From NCBI GenBank assembly GCA_001899635.1, contig MKVQ01000043.1, positions 617,962 to 681,961 on the forward strand: a stretch of DNA of 64,000 bases, written 5' to 3'. How positions within the stretch are numbered: position 1 is the stretch's first letter; each line of letters starts with the position of its first letter. The position numbers and the translations under genes were made by a program. The DNA comes from Myxococcales bacterium 68-20 (lineage in GTDB: Bacteria; Myxococcota_A; Polyangia; Polyangiales; Polyangiaceae). Of the stretch, positions 24,600 to 33,741 are shown one piece after another. The notes below the pieces were generated by a model. It was not told the DNA's origin and did no database searches. It saw only the letters and a program-made list of their open reading frames with translations.

Positions 24600-24843
24600 T
24601 CTGCAGGACCGGCTCGTGCCCCTCTTCGGAGTGGGCGGCGCAATTGTGCTCCAGGCGGCGTCGTTCGGCCTGCAGCATGCGTGGGGATTCCCCCGCGGGC
24701 CCGTTGGCGTCGTGCTCGCCGGCGGCTGGGCGGTGATGCTCGGACTCCTCCGTCGCCACTCGGGCGGCCTGCTCAGCCCCATTCTCGCGCACGTCGTCGC
24801 CGACGCGACGATCGCGGTGCTGGTCCTGGGCTGCCTTCGATGA
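24583..24843 (+). pseudogene. C-terminal fragment of a CPBP (CAAX-type) membrane protease
   Basis: About 87 codons matching the C-terminal half of a CPBP/Abi-family intramembrane metalloprotease. It has EGWRGILQDRL (the tail of the EExxxR motif 1, with the first Glu lost), ASFGLQHAWGF (motif with His), two membrane helices, and SPILAHVVADATIAVL (final H-x3-D-type motif). The 5' half of the gene is missing. Upstream on this strand the open frame only mirrors the minus-strand remnant. The fragment abuts that remnant head to head, as expected if a deletion removed both promoters and 5' ends. The frame is otherwise intact to its stop, but it is probably not expressed as an active protease. Confidence 0.7.
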
Positions 24844-24889
24844 GCCGTGCACGAGATCGGCGGTCGACGACAGCAGGGAGCGATCGGGC

Positions 24890-25816
24890 CTAGAACGGAA
24901 CTGTCACGCGGAGCGTGCCGGGCCCGGCGGCAATCTGGGGCGAGCTCGAGGTCGCGCGCGGCGCGATGAGGAAGGCGATGCCGCCGCCGAGGATGGCGCC
25001 GGCCCCGACGATGACTCCGACCGTGCTGACGTCTCGAAGGGTCTCCGCGGTACGCGCATCGTCGACCTCGTCTTCGGGGCAAGTCGGCTTGCAGTGCTGG
25101 AGACGCGAAACCGAGTGGTCGGCCGACCAGCTCAATCCGGCGATCGAGCCTCCCAGCAGGACCGCGCCTCCGATCATCGACACGATGCCGACGGTGCGCT
25201 GCCTGCTGCCATCGGCGCGGCGACGCTCGCCCAACGCGGGAGCAGCGTCCAGCGCGGGAACGGCGACACGAATGCTCTCCCCTTCCGTCACCGTGACGTG
25301 AACCTCCGCCGCGACCTTTCCCGGGGCGCGCGCCGTGATTGCGTGCTCGCTCGGGTCGACGGCGACCGGCGTCCCCCACGCCTCCACCGGCAACGTCACG
25401 CCGTCGAGCTGGACAACGAGGCCCTCGGGGGCTCCCGCGCCCACGTCGATCGCGAGATGGGGCAAACGAGGGCGGAGCGCATCGAGATGCTCGCGCGCAA
25501 GGGCAGCGCGGTCCTGGCGCTGGTCGAGAGTAGCCTGCGCGAGCGCACGTTCGAACGCGGCATTCGCCGTCGCGAGGCGCCCCTCTCGCTCGCGACAGAC
25601 CGCAAGGTTGAGGAGCGTGCCCCCGCTCGGATCGAGCGCGTGGCTCCGCGCGAGCTTCGCGCACGCCTCAGGGAACCGCCCCGCTTCCATCAATGCGCGA
25701 CCCTCCTCGAACAAGGACTGCGCGACGAGCGCCTCACCTTCGGTTGCATGCGCGAGGGACGCCGCACAGAGGCTCGCGGCGATGATGGCGACACGACAGA
25801 GAAGCGACGGACGCAT
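24890..25816 (-). CDS. Periplasmic TPR protein with PEGA-like domain and two membrane segments
   Basis: A 308-residue exported protein with signal peptide MRPSLLCRVAIIAASLCAASLAHA-T. Two TPR-like units follow (LFEEGRALMEAGRFPEACAKL and NLAVCREREGRLATANAAFE). Next is a beta-rich PEGA-like domain (about 125-195: VVQLDGVTLPVEAWG ... EVHVTVTEGESIRV). Two hydrophobic segments (IVSMIGGAVLLGGSIAGL and VGVIVGAGAILGGGIAFLI) are separated by a short Cys-containing loop (HCKPTC). This architecture is common in Myxococcota as a TPR/PEGA cell-envelope protein of unknown role. It is a single gene between the CPBP remnant and the MFS gene. Confidence 0.8.
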   Translation of the reverse strand: MRPSLLCRVAIIAASLCAASLAHATEGEALVAQSLFEEGRALMEAGRFPEACAKLARSHALDPSGGTLLNLAVCREREGRLATANAAFERALAQATLDQRQDRAALAREHLDALRPRLPHLAIDVGAGAPEGLVVQLDGVTLPVEAWGTPVAVDPSEHAITARAPGKVAAEVHVTVTEGESIRVAVPALDAAPALGERRRADGSRQRTVGIVSMIGGAVLLGGSIAGLSWSADHSVSRLQHCKPTCPEDEVDDARTAETLRDVSTVGVIVGAGAILGGGIAFLIAPRATSSSPQIAAGPGTLRVTVPF

Positions 25817-25991
25817 GTGCAGTCTCTACTAGAGCCTTCGTCTTGCCGCCGGTCGCGCAAAATCGACGGAGCCACCTGAACGCGCACGCGCACGCGGAGC
25901 GGATCCCACGAAGGCCGGCCAGAAGTTGGAAGGCCACGTCGGTTGAAGCTCGTCGTCCCCGTTCTCACCAAGCCAGCCGCAAACCGTGCCG

Positions 25992-27299
25992 TTACCGAAG
26001 GGTGGACGGGGCAGTCGGTTCCCCCCCGGGGTCATGGGGCAAGTGGTGAGCTCGATGGCTCGCCCCGCGCGTCTCGTTCTTCAGGAACGCGATGCTGAGC
26101 AGTGTGGAGGTTCCTATGACGGGCCACATCGCAGCGTAGCCATCGGTCGACGCGAAGAGCGGATGCAAGACGTCGATCGCCACGCCCGTGAGCAGCGGTC
26201 CAAGGAGCGACCCCGCTCCGCTGCTCACGTCGAAGAGCCCCGCCGACGCGCCGTGGCTCTCCCGGGGCATGATGCGCATGAGGATCGTGTACGGCATCGA
26301 CAGCGCCATCGCTCCTCCCAACCCGGTGATCGGGAGCACGGCGAGCAGCCAGACGATCGATCGGGTGAAGGTCGGGATCCAGAGGCCGATCCCGAAGACG
26401 ACGAGCACGACGCGCATCACGACGAACGGCCCATACCGGTCGGCGAGCTTGCCAGCGACGGGCGCCGCGATGATCGCGGCGGCCCCGACCATCCCCATCG
26501 CGAAGGCGGCGAAGGAGAACGACCGATGCAACCCCTGGGTCAGGTAGAGCACGATGAAAGCACGGAGCCCGGTCTGGGTGAGCTGCCAGAGCACATTCGC
26601 CATCATGAAGCATCGGATGTCGGCGTGGTCGCGGATCAGCGACCAGACGCGTGTGGCTGCAGATCCCTCGGGAGCGTCGGGACTCTTTCGGGTCGCCAAC
26701 CGGCGAAGCCCGACGACCGCAACTGCAGTCGTCAGGATGAGGATCGCCGCGGCGCCCCAGAACGGTAGTGGCTTCCAGAGCTGAAGGAGGAGCGCGCCCC
26801 CGACGAGCCCGCCGCCCATCCCCAGGACGCGGAAGATCCCCACGACGGCGTTCGCGCGGCCGCTATGTTGTCGGGATACGAGGTCCGATTCGAGCGCACG
26901 ATACGGCGCGTAATACGTGAAGTACGCGAGGTAGTAGATTCCGACCGCGACCGCGAGCACCGGGATCGATCGCGCGAAGGGCATGCATGCGAGCGCGAGC
27001 GCCGCGACGGGCGCTGTGCCGATCATGAACGGCAAGCGCGCGCCGAGTCGCGTCTCGACGCGGTCGGATGCGGCGCCAATCCAGATGGGAAGGAGCAGCG
27101 AGACACAGCCTTCCCCGCTGACGAGAGCCCCGATGACGGCGCGCGAGCTGGTGAGCTCCCGCGCAAGCACGGGCACGAAGGCGTTGAGCGTCGTCGCCGC
27201 GATCGAGAGCCCGAGCGCAGGCACGCCGATCAGCACGAACTTGCGGAGCTCGCCAGACGGGAGCTTCGTCGAGGTCGGACGCCTGGGACGCAAGCTCAT
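25992..27299 (-). CDS. MFS transporter
   Basis: A 435-residue permease with about 12 hydrophobic segments. It has typical MFS loop motifs: GAASDRVETRLGARLPFM between helices 2 and 3, and AGKLADRYGPFV in the second half. Start at ATG 27299 because a strong ribosome site (GAGGAGGA) is just upstream and the first membrane helix follows 20 residues later; the longer reading to 27638 is low complexity. The early segment resembles sugar/cation (GPH-like) or SLC45-like symporters, but the substrate cannot be fixed. The C-terminus is a short basic/His tail. Divergent from the methyltransferase gene. Confidence 0.88.
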   Translation of the reverse strand: MSLRPRRPTSTKLPSGELRKFVLIGVPALGLSIAATTLNAFVPVLARELTSSRAVIGALVSGEGCVSLLLPIWIGAASDRVETRLGARLPFMIGTAPVAALALACMPFARSIPVLAVAVGIYYLAYFTYYAPYRALESDLVSRQHSGRANAVVGIFRVLGMGGGLVGGALLLQLWKPLPFWGAAAILILTTAVAVVGLRRLATRKSPDAPEGSAATRVWSLIRDHADIRCFMMANVLWQLTQTGLRAFIVLYLTQGLHRSFSFAAFAMGMVGAAAIIAAPVAGKLADRYGPFVVMRVVLVVFGIGLWIPTFTRSIVWLLAVLPITGLGGAMALSMPYTILMRIMPRESHGASAGLFDVSSGAGSLLGPLLTGVAIDVLHPLFASTDGYAAMWPVIGTSTLLSIAFLKNETRGASHRAHHLPHDPGGEPTAPSTLR

Positions 27300-27630
27300 C
27301 ACGTCCTCCTCGAAAGAAGTCGTTCGAAACGAGTGCAACCCACATTCCACAGTGCCAGTAGTTCTTCCCGAGCTCGGCGCCACATGCCTCCCGCCTGCAT
27401 TCGCCCGCCTCGTTGCCCCCACCGTGGCGCGCGCGAGGGGCCACGCTTGACCGTCCCTCGCTTCTGGATCATCGTGTCCTTCGGCCGCCGCTCCGGCCTC
27501 ACCTCGCACCGGCGGCCCCCCCGCGGTCCTCGCGCGAGGCGAAGAGGGATGACCTCGGAGCCGGGTGAAGCGTCTCTTCGCCACGATCGCCAGCAGGGGG
27601 GTGCACGGCGCGTGGCTGGAGCAGACGATC
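27300..27630. other. 331-bp divergent intergenic region
   Basis: Between the MFS gene (minus) and the methyltransferase gene (plus). It must contain both promoters. The MFS ribosome site (GAGGAGGA on the minus strand) sits at its left edge. I see no gene, clear palindrome or repeat in it. Confidence 0.4.
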
Positions 27631-28539
27631 ATGCCCACTCATCTCAAGAGACTGGTCCACGCCCGCATGGAGAAGACGGGCGAGAGCTACCAGCAAGCCC
27701 TCCGCCACGTCCGCGCGCAGGCGCCCGATGCCGGCGCAGCGGACGCGCCGCCGAGCCAGGAGCGGATCGCGCGATCCCGAACGCTCGCGGACACGGCGTT
27801 CTCGATCGCGGTCGTGCGCGCCGAGGAAGCGACCCGCCCCGACGCCGACCGCCTCTTCGGCGACCCCTACGCCGCCATGTTCGCCGCGGCCGGCACCCAC
27901 GTCGCCGAGTCGACGCAGCGCTTTCTCGAACTGCCGTTCTTCCGTGACGGCGTGCGCCTACGCACGCGCTACATCGACGACGCGGTACGCGCGGGCCTCG
28001 CCGCCGGGCTCGATCAGATCGTGCTCCTCGGCGCCGGTTTCGACGCGCGCGGGCTGCGTATGCCGGAAATCGTCGCGCGGAGCGCGTCGGTCTACGAGGT
28101 GGACACGGCCGAGCAGCTGGCGCGAAAGCGCAAGATCCTCGCCGCGGCCGGCCTGAAGCTCCCCGCGCGGATCGCGCACGTTCCGTTCGACTTCGACGAC
28201 GCCGCCTTCGAGCAGACGCTCCTCTCAGCCCTCGAGGCAAAGGGCTTCCGCCGACACGCTGGCGCGGTCTTCGTATGGGAGGGCGTCATCGGATACATCG
28301 ATCGCGACGCGATCGAGCGAAGCCTCCGCTTCATGGCCAGCGCCGGCGGCCCGCGGAGCCGCCTCATCTTCACGTTCGGCGAAGGCAGCTTCGTCCCGAA
28401 CACCGCGGCCGAGGTCACTCAGCAAGCGGGCTTCACCTCGTGCGAGGAGCTCGGGGGAGACGAGCTCTGGCATCGCTACTTGCCGGGCGAAGCCCACCCG
28501 CACGCGTTCTTGATGAAGGTCGGTACAGCCGTCGTGTGA
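27631..28539 (+). CDS. SAM-dependent methyltransferase, leucine carboxyl methyltransferase family
   Basis: A 302-residue class I methyltransferase of the LCM/PPM1-related family common in actinobacteria and myxobacteria. Visible are the early ARSRTLADTAFSIAVVRA-type segment, the RTRYIDDAV motif, the SAM-binding strand and Gly loop QIVLLGAGFDARGLRM, the acidic strand VYEVDTAEQLARKR, and VFVWEGVIGYID. Start at ATG 27631 (MPTHLKRLVHARMEKTG); the N-terminal segment ARMEKTGESYQQALRHVR is a short domain also seen at the start of other proteins. The longer frame from 27565 is less likely. No operon partner; substrate unknown, possibly a natural-product carboxyl group. Confidence 0.85.
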   Translation: MPTHLKRLVHARMEKTGESYQQALRHVRAQAPDAGAADAPPSQERIARSRTLADTAFSIAVVRAEEATRPDADRLFGDPYAAMFAAAGTHVAESTQRFLELPFFRDGVRLRTRYIDDAVRAGLAAGLDQIVLLGAGFDARGLRMPEIVARSASVYEVDTAEQLARKRKILAAAGLKLPARIAHVPFDFDDAAFEQTLLSALEAKGFRRHAGAVFVWEGVIGYIDRDAIERSLRFMASAGGPRSRLIFTFGEGSFVPNTAAEVTQQAGFTSCEELGGDELWHRYLPGEAHPHAFLMKVGTAVV

Positions 28540-28634
28540 CACGCGGGGCTGGACCACGCTTGCACCGCGGGATTTCCGGGACGTCACTCGTACTCCAATG
28601 CGCTACGTTGAAGCCTCGCGATGGCGAGTCGGAA

Positions 28635-29690
28635 GTGAGGCGCGGGAGCAGTTCGCCCTGGTTGTGTGTCGCGAGAGGCGCCATCGTAGCCGCCGCACTG
28701 TTCGCGCCCGCACCTGCGCGTGGCGCCGAGGTCGAGCACGTCGCGCTCCTGTACGAGACCACGGGCAGTTGTCCCTCCGAGCCCGACTTCCTGTCGATCG
28801 TGCATCGCTACACGAGGCGCTGGGTCCTCGTTCCGGAGGGCACGGCGGCGACACGAACGATCCGCGTTCGACTCGCGGACGATCCAGCGGGGGCAACCGG
28901 TTCGCTCGCCGTGCGACGCGCAAACGGCGCGAGCTCGGAGCGCGAGGTCGCCGGCCCCAACTGCACGACCGTGGCCGAGGCGCTCGCCATCATGGTCGCC
29001 GTCGCGATCGACCCGCGTGCGGGCGCCCCCAGCGGCGAGCACCAGCGAGAGCCCGAAGACGACGCCAGTAGAATCGCGCCCCCGCCGACGCCGTCGGCGC
29101 CCGTCCCGCGACCGGTAGTACCCTCGAAGGAGGCGCCGCAGTCGACGTGGCGACCGCTCGCCACCATCGACGCGCGCGGCGAGGTGACCTCTGCCGTCGT
29201 GCGCGGCCCACTCCTCGCGGTCGCGGTGTCGATGAAGCTCGAGCTTCCCGAGACCGTGGGCCCCCACTGGCTCCGGACTCTCCGGCCGAGCATCGGGCTC
29301 GGCATCCGGCAGAGCTTGCCCAAAGAGCATGTCCTCCGCGGCGGCAGCGTGGAGTTCCTCTGGAGCACGGGCCATCTCCGAGTGTGCCCGTTCCGGCTCG
29401 CGCTCGGGACGACCGCCGAGGTAACGCCCTGCGTCGAGGGAAACGTCGGCCGCCTCGGCGCTACCGCGGAAGGCTACGCCCACGCACAAAGCACCTCGAG
29501 CCTCTGGCTCGACCTCGGCGGCTCGGTGTCGGCCGCGGTGAACCTCTCGCGTCGGATATTCCTGAGCTCGACCGTGCTCGTCGCTGCGCCCCTCACACGA
29601 GACGAGTTCGTGCTCGCAAGCGGGGCGTCCGTCTCGACCGTGCCCTCGCTCGGCGTCCTGGGTGGCGTGGGCGTCGGTGTTAGGCTCTGA
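28635..29690 (+). CDS. Cassette B gene 1: exported protein with putative C-terminal barrel
   Basis: A 351-residue protein starting at GTG 28635, chosen because it yields a signal peptide (MRRGSSSPWLCVARGAIV ... APARGA-EVEH). It has an N-terminal periplasmic domain of about 110 residues with Cys pair context TTGSCPSEPDF and GPNCTTVAEALAIM, a Pro-rich linker (about 125-160), then many short amphipathic strands with Gly turns, ending GGVGVGVRL. Homologous to the first gene of cassette A (7256): shared CP(S/T)E motif, linker and barrel-like end, same place before an ECF sigma gene. A role as outer-membrane sensor or exporter for the cassette is possible but unproven. No named family recognised. 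Confidence 0.75.
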   Translation: MRRGSSSPWLCVARGAIVAAALFAPAPARGAEVEHVALLYETTGSCPSEPDFLSIVHRYTRRWVLVPEGTAATRTIRVRLADDPAGATGSLAVRRANGASSEREVAGPNCTTVAEALAIMVAVAIDPRAGAPSGEHQREPEDDASRIAPPPTPSAPVPRPVVPSKEAPQSTWRPLATIDARGEVTSAVVRGPLLAVAVSMKLELPETVGPHWLRTLRPSIGLGIRQSLPKEHVLRGGSVEFLWSTGHLRVCPFRLALGTTAEVTPCVEGNVGRLGATAEGYAHAQSTSSLWLDLGGSVSAAVNLSRRIFLSSTVLVAAPLTRDEFVLASGASVSTVPSLGVLGGVGVGVRL

Positions 29691-29753
29691 CGGGTCCTGA
29701 AGTTCGGCGGACGATTTTTCGATCGGAACTCGCGGCTGCCGTCATTTGCGCGC

Positions 29754-30392
29754 GTGCTGACCCGCTCGGCAGCTCCGACGCCTGCTCCCAGCCTCCTCGT
29801 GCGCGACGACGCCGAGGAGAGCCAGCGCGTGTCCGCGCGTCGGCAACGAGAAAGCGACGAGGAGCGTGCCGAGCGCCTGCGCACCATCGTGCGTGAGCAT
29901 TTCGCGAATGTCTGGCGATTCCTCCGGCACCTCGGATTCGCATCACACGTCGTCGACGACACGGTGCAAGACCTCTTCTTGCTCGTGCTCCGCCGACTCG
30001 ACGACGTGCTGCCGGGTAGCGAACGCGCGTTCCTCTTCGCGGCCGCGATCCGCATCGCGACGAAGATGGTCGGCAAAGGCGCGCGCGAGATGCCGGTGGG
30101 CGACCGCGTTGCCGTTCCCCTCCAGCCAGTGGAGACAGCAGCAACACCGGAGACACTCCTCGCCGACGAGCGCGCGCGACAGCTGCTCATGAGCCTCCTC
30201 TCGGGTCTCGAGGAGCGCCAGCGCGCGGTGTTCGTCATGTACGAGATCGAAGAACTGACCGTGCCGGAGATCGCCGAGGTCCTCGACCTCCCCGTCGGCA
30301 CCGTGACATCCCGGCTGCGCGCGGCGCGTGAGGATTTCCGTGCACGGCTCGCCCGACACCGCGCACGTACCGAGCGTGAGGTGGGAAAATGA
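29754..30392 (+). CDS. Cassette B gene 2: ECF-type RNA polymerase sigma factor
   Basis: A 212-residue ECF sigma factor from GTG 29754. Region 2 is at about 40-105 (VREHFANVWRFLRHLGFAS, VVDDTVQDLFLLVLRRLDDV, AFLFAAAIRIATKMV). Region 4 is at about 145-200 (LLSGLEERQRAVFVMYEIEE, LTVPEIAEVLDLPVGTVTSR). An N-terminal extension of about 35 charged residues is absent from the A copy. Its stop overlaps the start of the next gene (ATGA at 30389), so sigma and putative anti-sigma are translationally coupled. The same pair exists in cassette A, but there with a 76-bp gap. It probably drives the downstream lipoprotein operon. Confidence 0.92.
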   Translation: MLTRSAAPTPAPSLLVRDDAEESQRVSARRQRESDEERAERLRTIVREHFANVWRFLRHLGFASHVVDDTVQDLFLLVLRRLDDVLPGSERAFLFAAAIRIATKMVGKGAREMPVGDRVAVPLQPVETAATPETLLADERARQLLMSLLSGLEERQRAVFVMYEIEELTVPEIAEVLDLPVGTVTSRLRAAREDFRARLARHRARTEREVGK

Positions 30393-31213
30393 CGACCGAA
30401 CAACCGACGCGGCTCGTGCACGAGGACGCAGAGTTCGCCAGCCTCGTCGCTGCCAGCAAGCGCCTGGAGCCACCGGCGGAAGACATCGAGAAGGCCCTGT
30501 CGCTCGCGAATCAGATCACCGCGACGTCGCGATGGACCTCGTGGCGCTGGCTCGGCACCAACTTCGCGATCGGCCTGGCCGTGATCGGCGCGGCGGCGTT
30601 CGGTGTGGTCGCGGGCGAGCGAGCTCTCCGCTCGGGCGCCCCTATCCCTCCACCCATCGCGGCCGCGGCCGTCGCTCAGCAGCATTGCTCCGCCAAGCCA
30701 TGCGCGCCGGAGCGCGCGGGCGAAGCAGAACGAGCGCCGAGCACCAGCGACGGCGGAACGTCCATCGTGACCGTGTCGGTGGACGACCTTGCGCCGGTGC
30801 CGCCCCCGGCAGTCGCCGTCGCAACGCGCCTTCCGAAAGCGAATGTGACGGCGCCTGCGCCCGCAGACAACGGCCCCCTGAATCTGCCGGAGAAGGCCCA
30901 ACCGAGCTCGTCGGATCCCGACGCCGGTGTGGCGCGAACGACCTTCGTCGAAGAGCTCGCGCTCGTGGCCGCGGCCCGCTCGACACTCGAGCGGGGTGAC
31001 GTTCCGTCCTGCATGCGCGCGGTGGAACGGTACCAAGAGCGATTCAGCGCGGGGACCTTCGCGGACGAGATCGAGGTGATCCGTATCGAGGCCCTCTTTG
31101 CGTCGGGCGCGCGCCCCCGCGCTCGCCCGGCGGCCGAGCAGTTCGTCGCCGCAAATCCGAACAGCCCGTATGTCGATCGCGTTCGCTCACTGATCGAGCG
31201 AAGCAGCCACTGA
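30389..31213 (+). CDS. Cassette B gene 3: single-pass membrane protein, likely anti-sigma factor
   Basis: A 274-residue protein overlapping the sigma gene by 4 nt. It has a cytoplasmic part of about 55 residues, a membrane helix (FAIGLAVIGAAAFGVVAG, about 60-77), a long Pro/Ala-rich periplasmic stalk containing a Cys pair (QHCSAKPCA), and a helical C-terminal domain with TPR-like pairs (LVAAARSTLERGDVPSCMRA, and EALFASGARPRARPAAEQFV). Topology, coupling to the sigma gene and conservation in cassette A support an anti-sigma or sigma-regulator role; no classical anti-sigma motif is seen. The periplasmic TPR domain would be the sensor or a dock for an envelope protein. Confidence 0.72.
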   Translation: MTTEQPTRLVHEDAEFASLVAASKRLEPPAEDIEKALSLANQITATSRWTSWRWLGTNFAIGLAVIGAAAFGVVAGERALRSGAPIPPPIAAAAVAQQHCSAKPCAPERAGEAERAPSTSDGGTSIVTVSVDDLAPVPPPAVAVATRLPKANVTAPAPADNGPLNLPEKAQPSSSDPDAGVARTTFVEELALVAAARSTLERGDVPSCMRAVERYQERFSAGTFADEIEVIRIEALFASGARPRARPAAEQFVAANPNSPYVDRVRSLIERSSH

Positions 31214-31246
31214 CCCATCAGAGAAACGCGGCACAAGGAATCGATC

Positions 31247-32539
31247 ATGGGTGAACAGTCTCCCCGTCGCCGTGCACACGCGCGGTCGCAAGTCCGTGCG
31301 TACGCCGCCGCCTCGTGCGTCGTCGCCGTCACGTCCGCGATTCTCGTCGCCTCGTGCAGCGAGCCGAGCCGCGTCGTGCTCGGCTATGACCTCGACGACT
31401 CCGGTTCGCCGCCGGCGTTCACGGATCCGAACGAAGCGGGAAGCGACGTCACGGCATCGTCGCTCATCACGTATTGTCCGTCGAGCAATTGTCCTGCAGG
31501 GCACACGACGTGTCCGGACTCGATCTTCGCGTGCGACGTGAACCTGAAGACGGACATCCGCAATTGCGGAGCGTGCGGCGTTGCCTGTCCCAGGGGCGAC
31601 CGTTTCTCAACGGAGCTCTTCTCCTGCGTCGACGGGCGATGCGTGATGGCGTGCGTTGGGAACACCAACGGCGACTGCGACGGCGTTACCGACAATGGCT
31701 GCGAGCGACAATTGATCGATGACGACAACTGCGGTGGCTGCGACGTCAAATGCCTGGATCCGGAGAAGCCGTGCATATTCAATGAGGCCACCAGCGCGCG
31801 ACAGTGCGGTTGTCCCGCCGGGATGAAGCCGTGCGCAACTTTCCCGCAATGCGTCAGGGTAGAGGACAACGACGCGCACTGCGGCGCGTGTGACAACAAG
31901 TGCGCTCCAGAGGGCGACGGGGGCTTGCGTCCGCCCCATACGTATTTCGGATGCTTGCAGAGCACGTGCGGCAAGCTCAAGTGCGAGCCCGGCTGGTGCG
32001 ACGGCGATGATGATATCAAGGGGACCGGCTGCGAAACGGAGCTCGGAACGGACACGAACTGCGCGGCGTGTGGCGACAACTGCCGCCTGAAGGGCCAGAC
32101 GTGCTTGCTCACGCCGTCGGGCGGTCGTCTCCCCCCCTCAACGCCGTACTGCGGATGTCCGGAGGGGCAGACGTTCTGCGGGTCCTGCGATTCGGGGGGG
32201 GTCATTATCGTCCCTGGCGGCGGGGACGGCGGCCTGACCTTCCCGCTGCCGCCGGTGTGTAGGGGGCTTTGCATCGACCTGACGAACGACGTCGACAACT
32301 GCGGTGTCTGCGGCCTGAAATGCAACGGAAGCTGCGAGTACGGCTCGTGCGTCCAGCACTGCCCGTACGGGCGAGCCGACTGCGACGGCAACCCCGACTG
32401 CGAGGTGAACACCCTGAGCGATCCGCAGAACTGTGGGGGCTGCGGCATCGTCTGCGATGCGGTCGCGGGACAGGCGTGCGTCGAAGGACGATGCGTGGTC
32501 GAGCCTTGCGATCAGAACGACGGAGGCCTCACGCGATGA
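31247..32539 (+). CDS. Cassette B gene 4: Cys-rich repeat lipoprotein
   Basis: A 430-residue lipoprotein (signal peptide ending ILVASC after a charged N-terminus), homologous to 9818. After an Asp-rich linker come CPSSNCP and repeated (D/N)NCGxCGxxC units (RNCGACGVACP, DNCGGCDVKCL, AHCGACDNKCA, TNCAACGDNCR, DNCGVCGLKCN, QNCGGCGIVCD) with intervening DGxxDNGCE-type segments. Probably a rigid, disulfide-rich stalk or binding surface outside the inner membrane. A Gly/Pro-rich insert (IIVPGGGDGG) is unlike the A copy. The TGA stop lies in the ATGA overlap with gene 5. Not an enzyme by any motif I can see. Confidence 0.85.
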   Translation: MGEQSPRRRAHARSQVRAYAAASCVVAVTSAILVASCSEPSRVVLGYDLDDSGSPPAFTDPNEAGSDVTASSLITYCPSSNCPAGHTTCPDSIFACDVNLKTDIRNCGACGVACPRGDRFSTELFSCVDGRCVMACVGNTNGDCDGVTDNGCERQLIDDDNCGGCDVKCLDPEKPCIFNEATSARQCGCPAGMKPCATFPQCVRVEDNDAHCGACDNKCAPEGDGGLRPPHTYFGCLQSTCGKLKCEPGWCDGDDDIKGTGCETELGTDTNCAACGDNCRLKGQTCLLTPSGGRLPPSTPYCGCPEGQTFCGSCDSGGVIIVPGGGDGGLTFPLPPVCRGLCIDLTNDVDNCGVCGLKCNGSCEYGSCVQHCPYGRADCDGNPDCEVNTLSDPQNCGGCGIVCDAVAGQACVEGRCVVEPCDQNDGGLTR

Positions 32540-33741
32540 TGCCTCCGATCCGACCGAACGCGCCGCCCGCGCCGTGGCTCGCCATCGTCGCGATGGGGGC
32601 CACGATCCCGACCGCCCTCCTCCTCGCATGCGCGACCGACGGCGCCTCGGCCCCGAACGAGGCGCCTCCTGAGAGCGAGACGGTGCAGGTTGCCGACAGC
32701 GGCGTCGAAGGCGGCGACGGCGACGCCTCGCTCGGTCCCTGCGACGACTGTGAGTACTTCCCCGAGCGCTGCGAGCCCGACACGCTGTGCCCGAACGGCC
32801 CCTTCGATCCGGCCACGGCGGGCGGGGCGATCGACCCACGCACGCGGGTCAACGTCATCCGCGGCCGCTCCGCGAACGACGTCTGGGTGGCTGGTGGTGT
32901 CGGCTCTATCACCCACTTTGACGGCACGTCCTGGGCCCGCTCGGACTCGGGCACGCAGGAATCCATCCATGCCCTCTGGCTGCTCGGCTCCGAGGAGGTC
33001 GCGTTCGGGCGGCTGGACTTCCTTCACACGCGTGGGATCGACGTCCCGGATGCCGGCGTGTCCACCGGCGGCTGGACGCTCCAGAACCCCACGACGATCC
33101 CGACGGATTACAAGCGCACCGCCACGTCGCTCGAAGCGGCTTGGGGTGCACCCGGCGCGGAGTGGCTTTGGGCAGCCGTGAGGCCGCTTGGTCTCTGGCG
33201 TCTGCGCCGATCGCCGTCGGACGGTTTCAAGATCGCGGTAGCGATCGACCCGAGCGCCTTCACGTATCCGATGACGGACATCCACGGCAGCTCGGCGGAC
33301 GTCTTGTGGGCCGTAGGCGATAACGGTCGTGCGGTGCGCATCACGGGGGCGCAGGGAGACAAGCCTGCCTACGAGATGTTCAACACCCAGACGTCGAACG
33401 GGCTGCGTGGCGTCTGGACGGCCTCGGAGTCGGAGGCATGGGCAGTGGGCGGGAGCGGGACGATCCGCCACTACACCGGCGATAGCGTGTTCTGGGACGT
33501 CGTCGCGGACGTCCCGACGACCCGGCACCTCAACGCGGTCTGGGGCACGTCCCCGTCCGACGTATGGGCCGTCGGCGACGACGCGGTCGTCCTTCACTAC
33601 GACGGAACGCAGTGGTCGCGCGTGAAGATCGCCGGCCTCGGCCCGCTCCGGCCCGACCTTTACGCCGTCTGGACGGGCGCGGCGGGACACGTCTGGATCG
33701 GCGGGCATGGCGTCCTTCTTTCTCTCGGAGGCAAGCCGTGA
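32536..33741 (+). CDS. Cassette B gene 5: seven-repeat WG..DVW propeller lipoprotein
   Basis: A 401-residue lipoprotein from the ATG overlapping the previous stop (ATGA). Signal peptide ends ALLLAC, followed by an acidic linker and two Cys pairs (GPCDDCE and CEPDTLC). Seven propeller repeats are recognisable (VIRGRSANDVWVAG, ALWLLGSEEVAFG, AAWGAPGAEWLWAA, DIHGSSADVLWAVG, GVWTASESEAWAVG, AVWGTSPSDVWAVG, AVWTGAAGHVWIGG). They are more degenerate than in the A copy (11113), but the number of blades is the same. The stop overlaps the next gene's GTG. Likely displayed on the cell envelope; ligand unknown. Confidence 0.83.
   Translation: MMPPIRPNAPPAPWLAIVAMGATIPTALLLACATDGASAPNEAPPESETVQVADSGVEGGDGDASLGPCDDCEYFPERCEPDTLCPNGPFDPATAGGAIDPRTRVNVIRGRSANDVWVAGGVGSITHFDGTSWARSDSGTQESIHALWLLGSEEVAFGRLDFLHTRGIDVPDAGVSTGGWTLQNPTTIPTDYKRTATSLEAAWGAPGAEWLWAAVRPLGLWRLRRSPSDGFKIAVAIDPSAFTYPMTDIHGSSADVLWAVGDNGRAVRITGAQGDKPAYEMFNTQTSNGLRGVWTASESEAWAVGGSGTIRHYTGDSVFWDVVADVPTTRHLNAVWGTSPSDVWAVGDDAVVLHYDGTQWSRVKIAGLGPLRPDLYAVWTGAAGHVWIGGHGVLLSLGGKP

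Noticed and set aside
24600-25664. Continuation of a minus-strand frame upstream of the surface-protein remnant
   Set aside because: Upstream of about 24600 it runs opposite the CPBP fragment and in another frame through the TPR gene, with Arg-rich random sequence.
29701-29760. ECF promoter (GGAAC ... GTC) upstream of the cassette B sigma gene
   Set aside because: GGAACT is present but the spacing to GTC (11 bp) is too short for an ECF promoter, and no equivalent is seen before the A copy.
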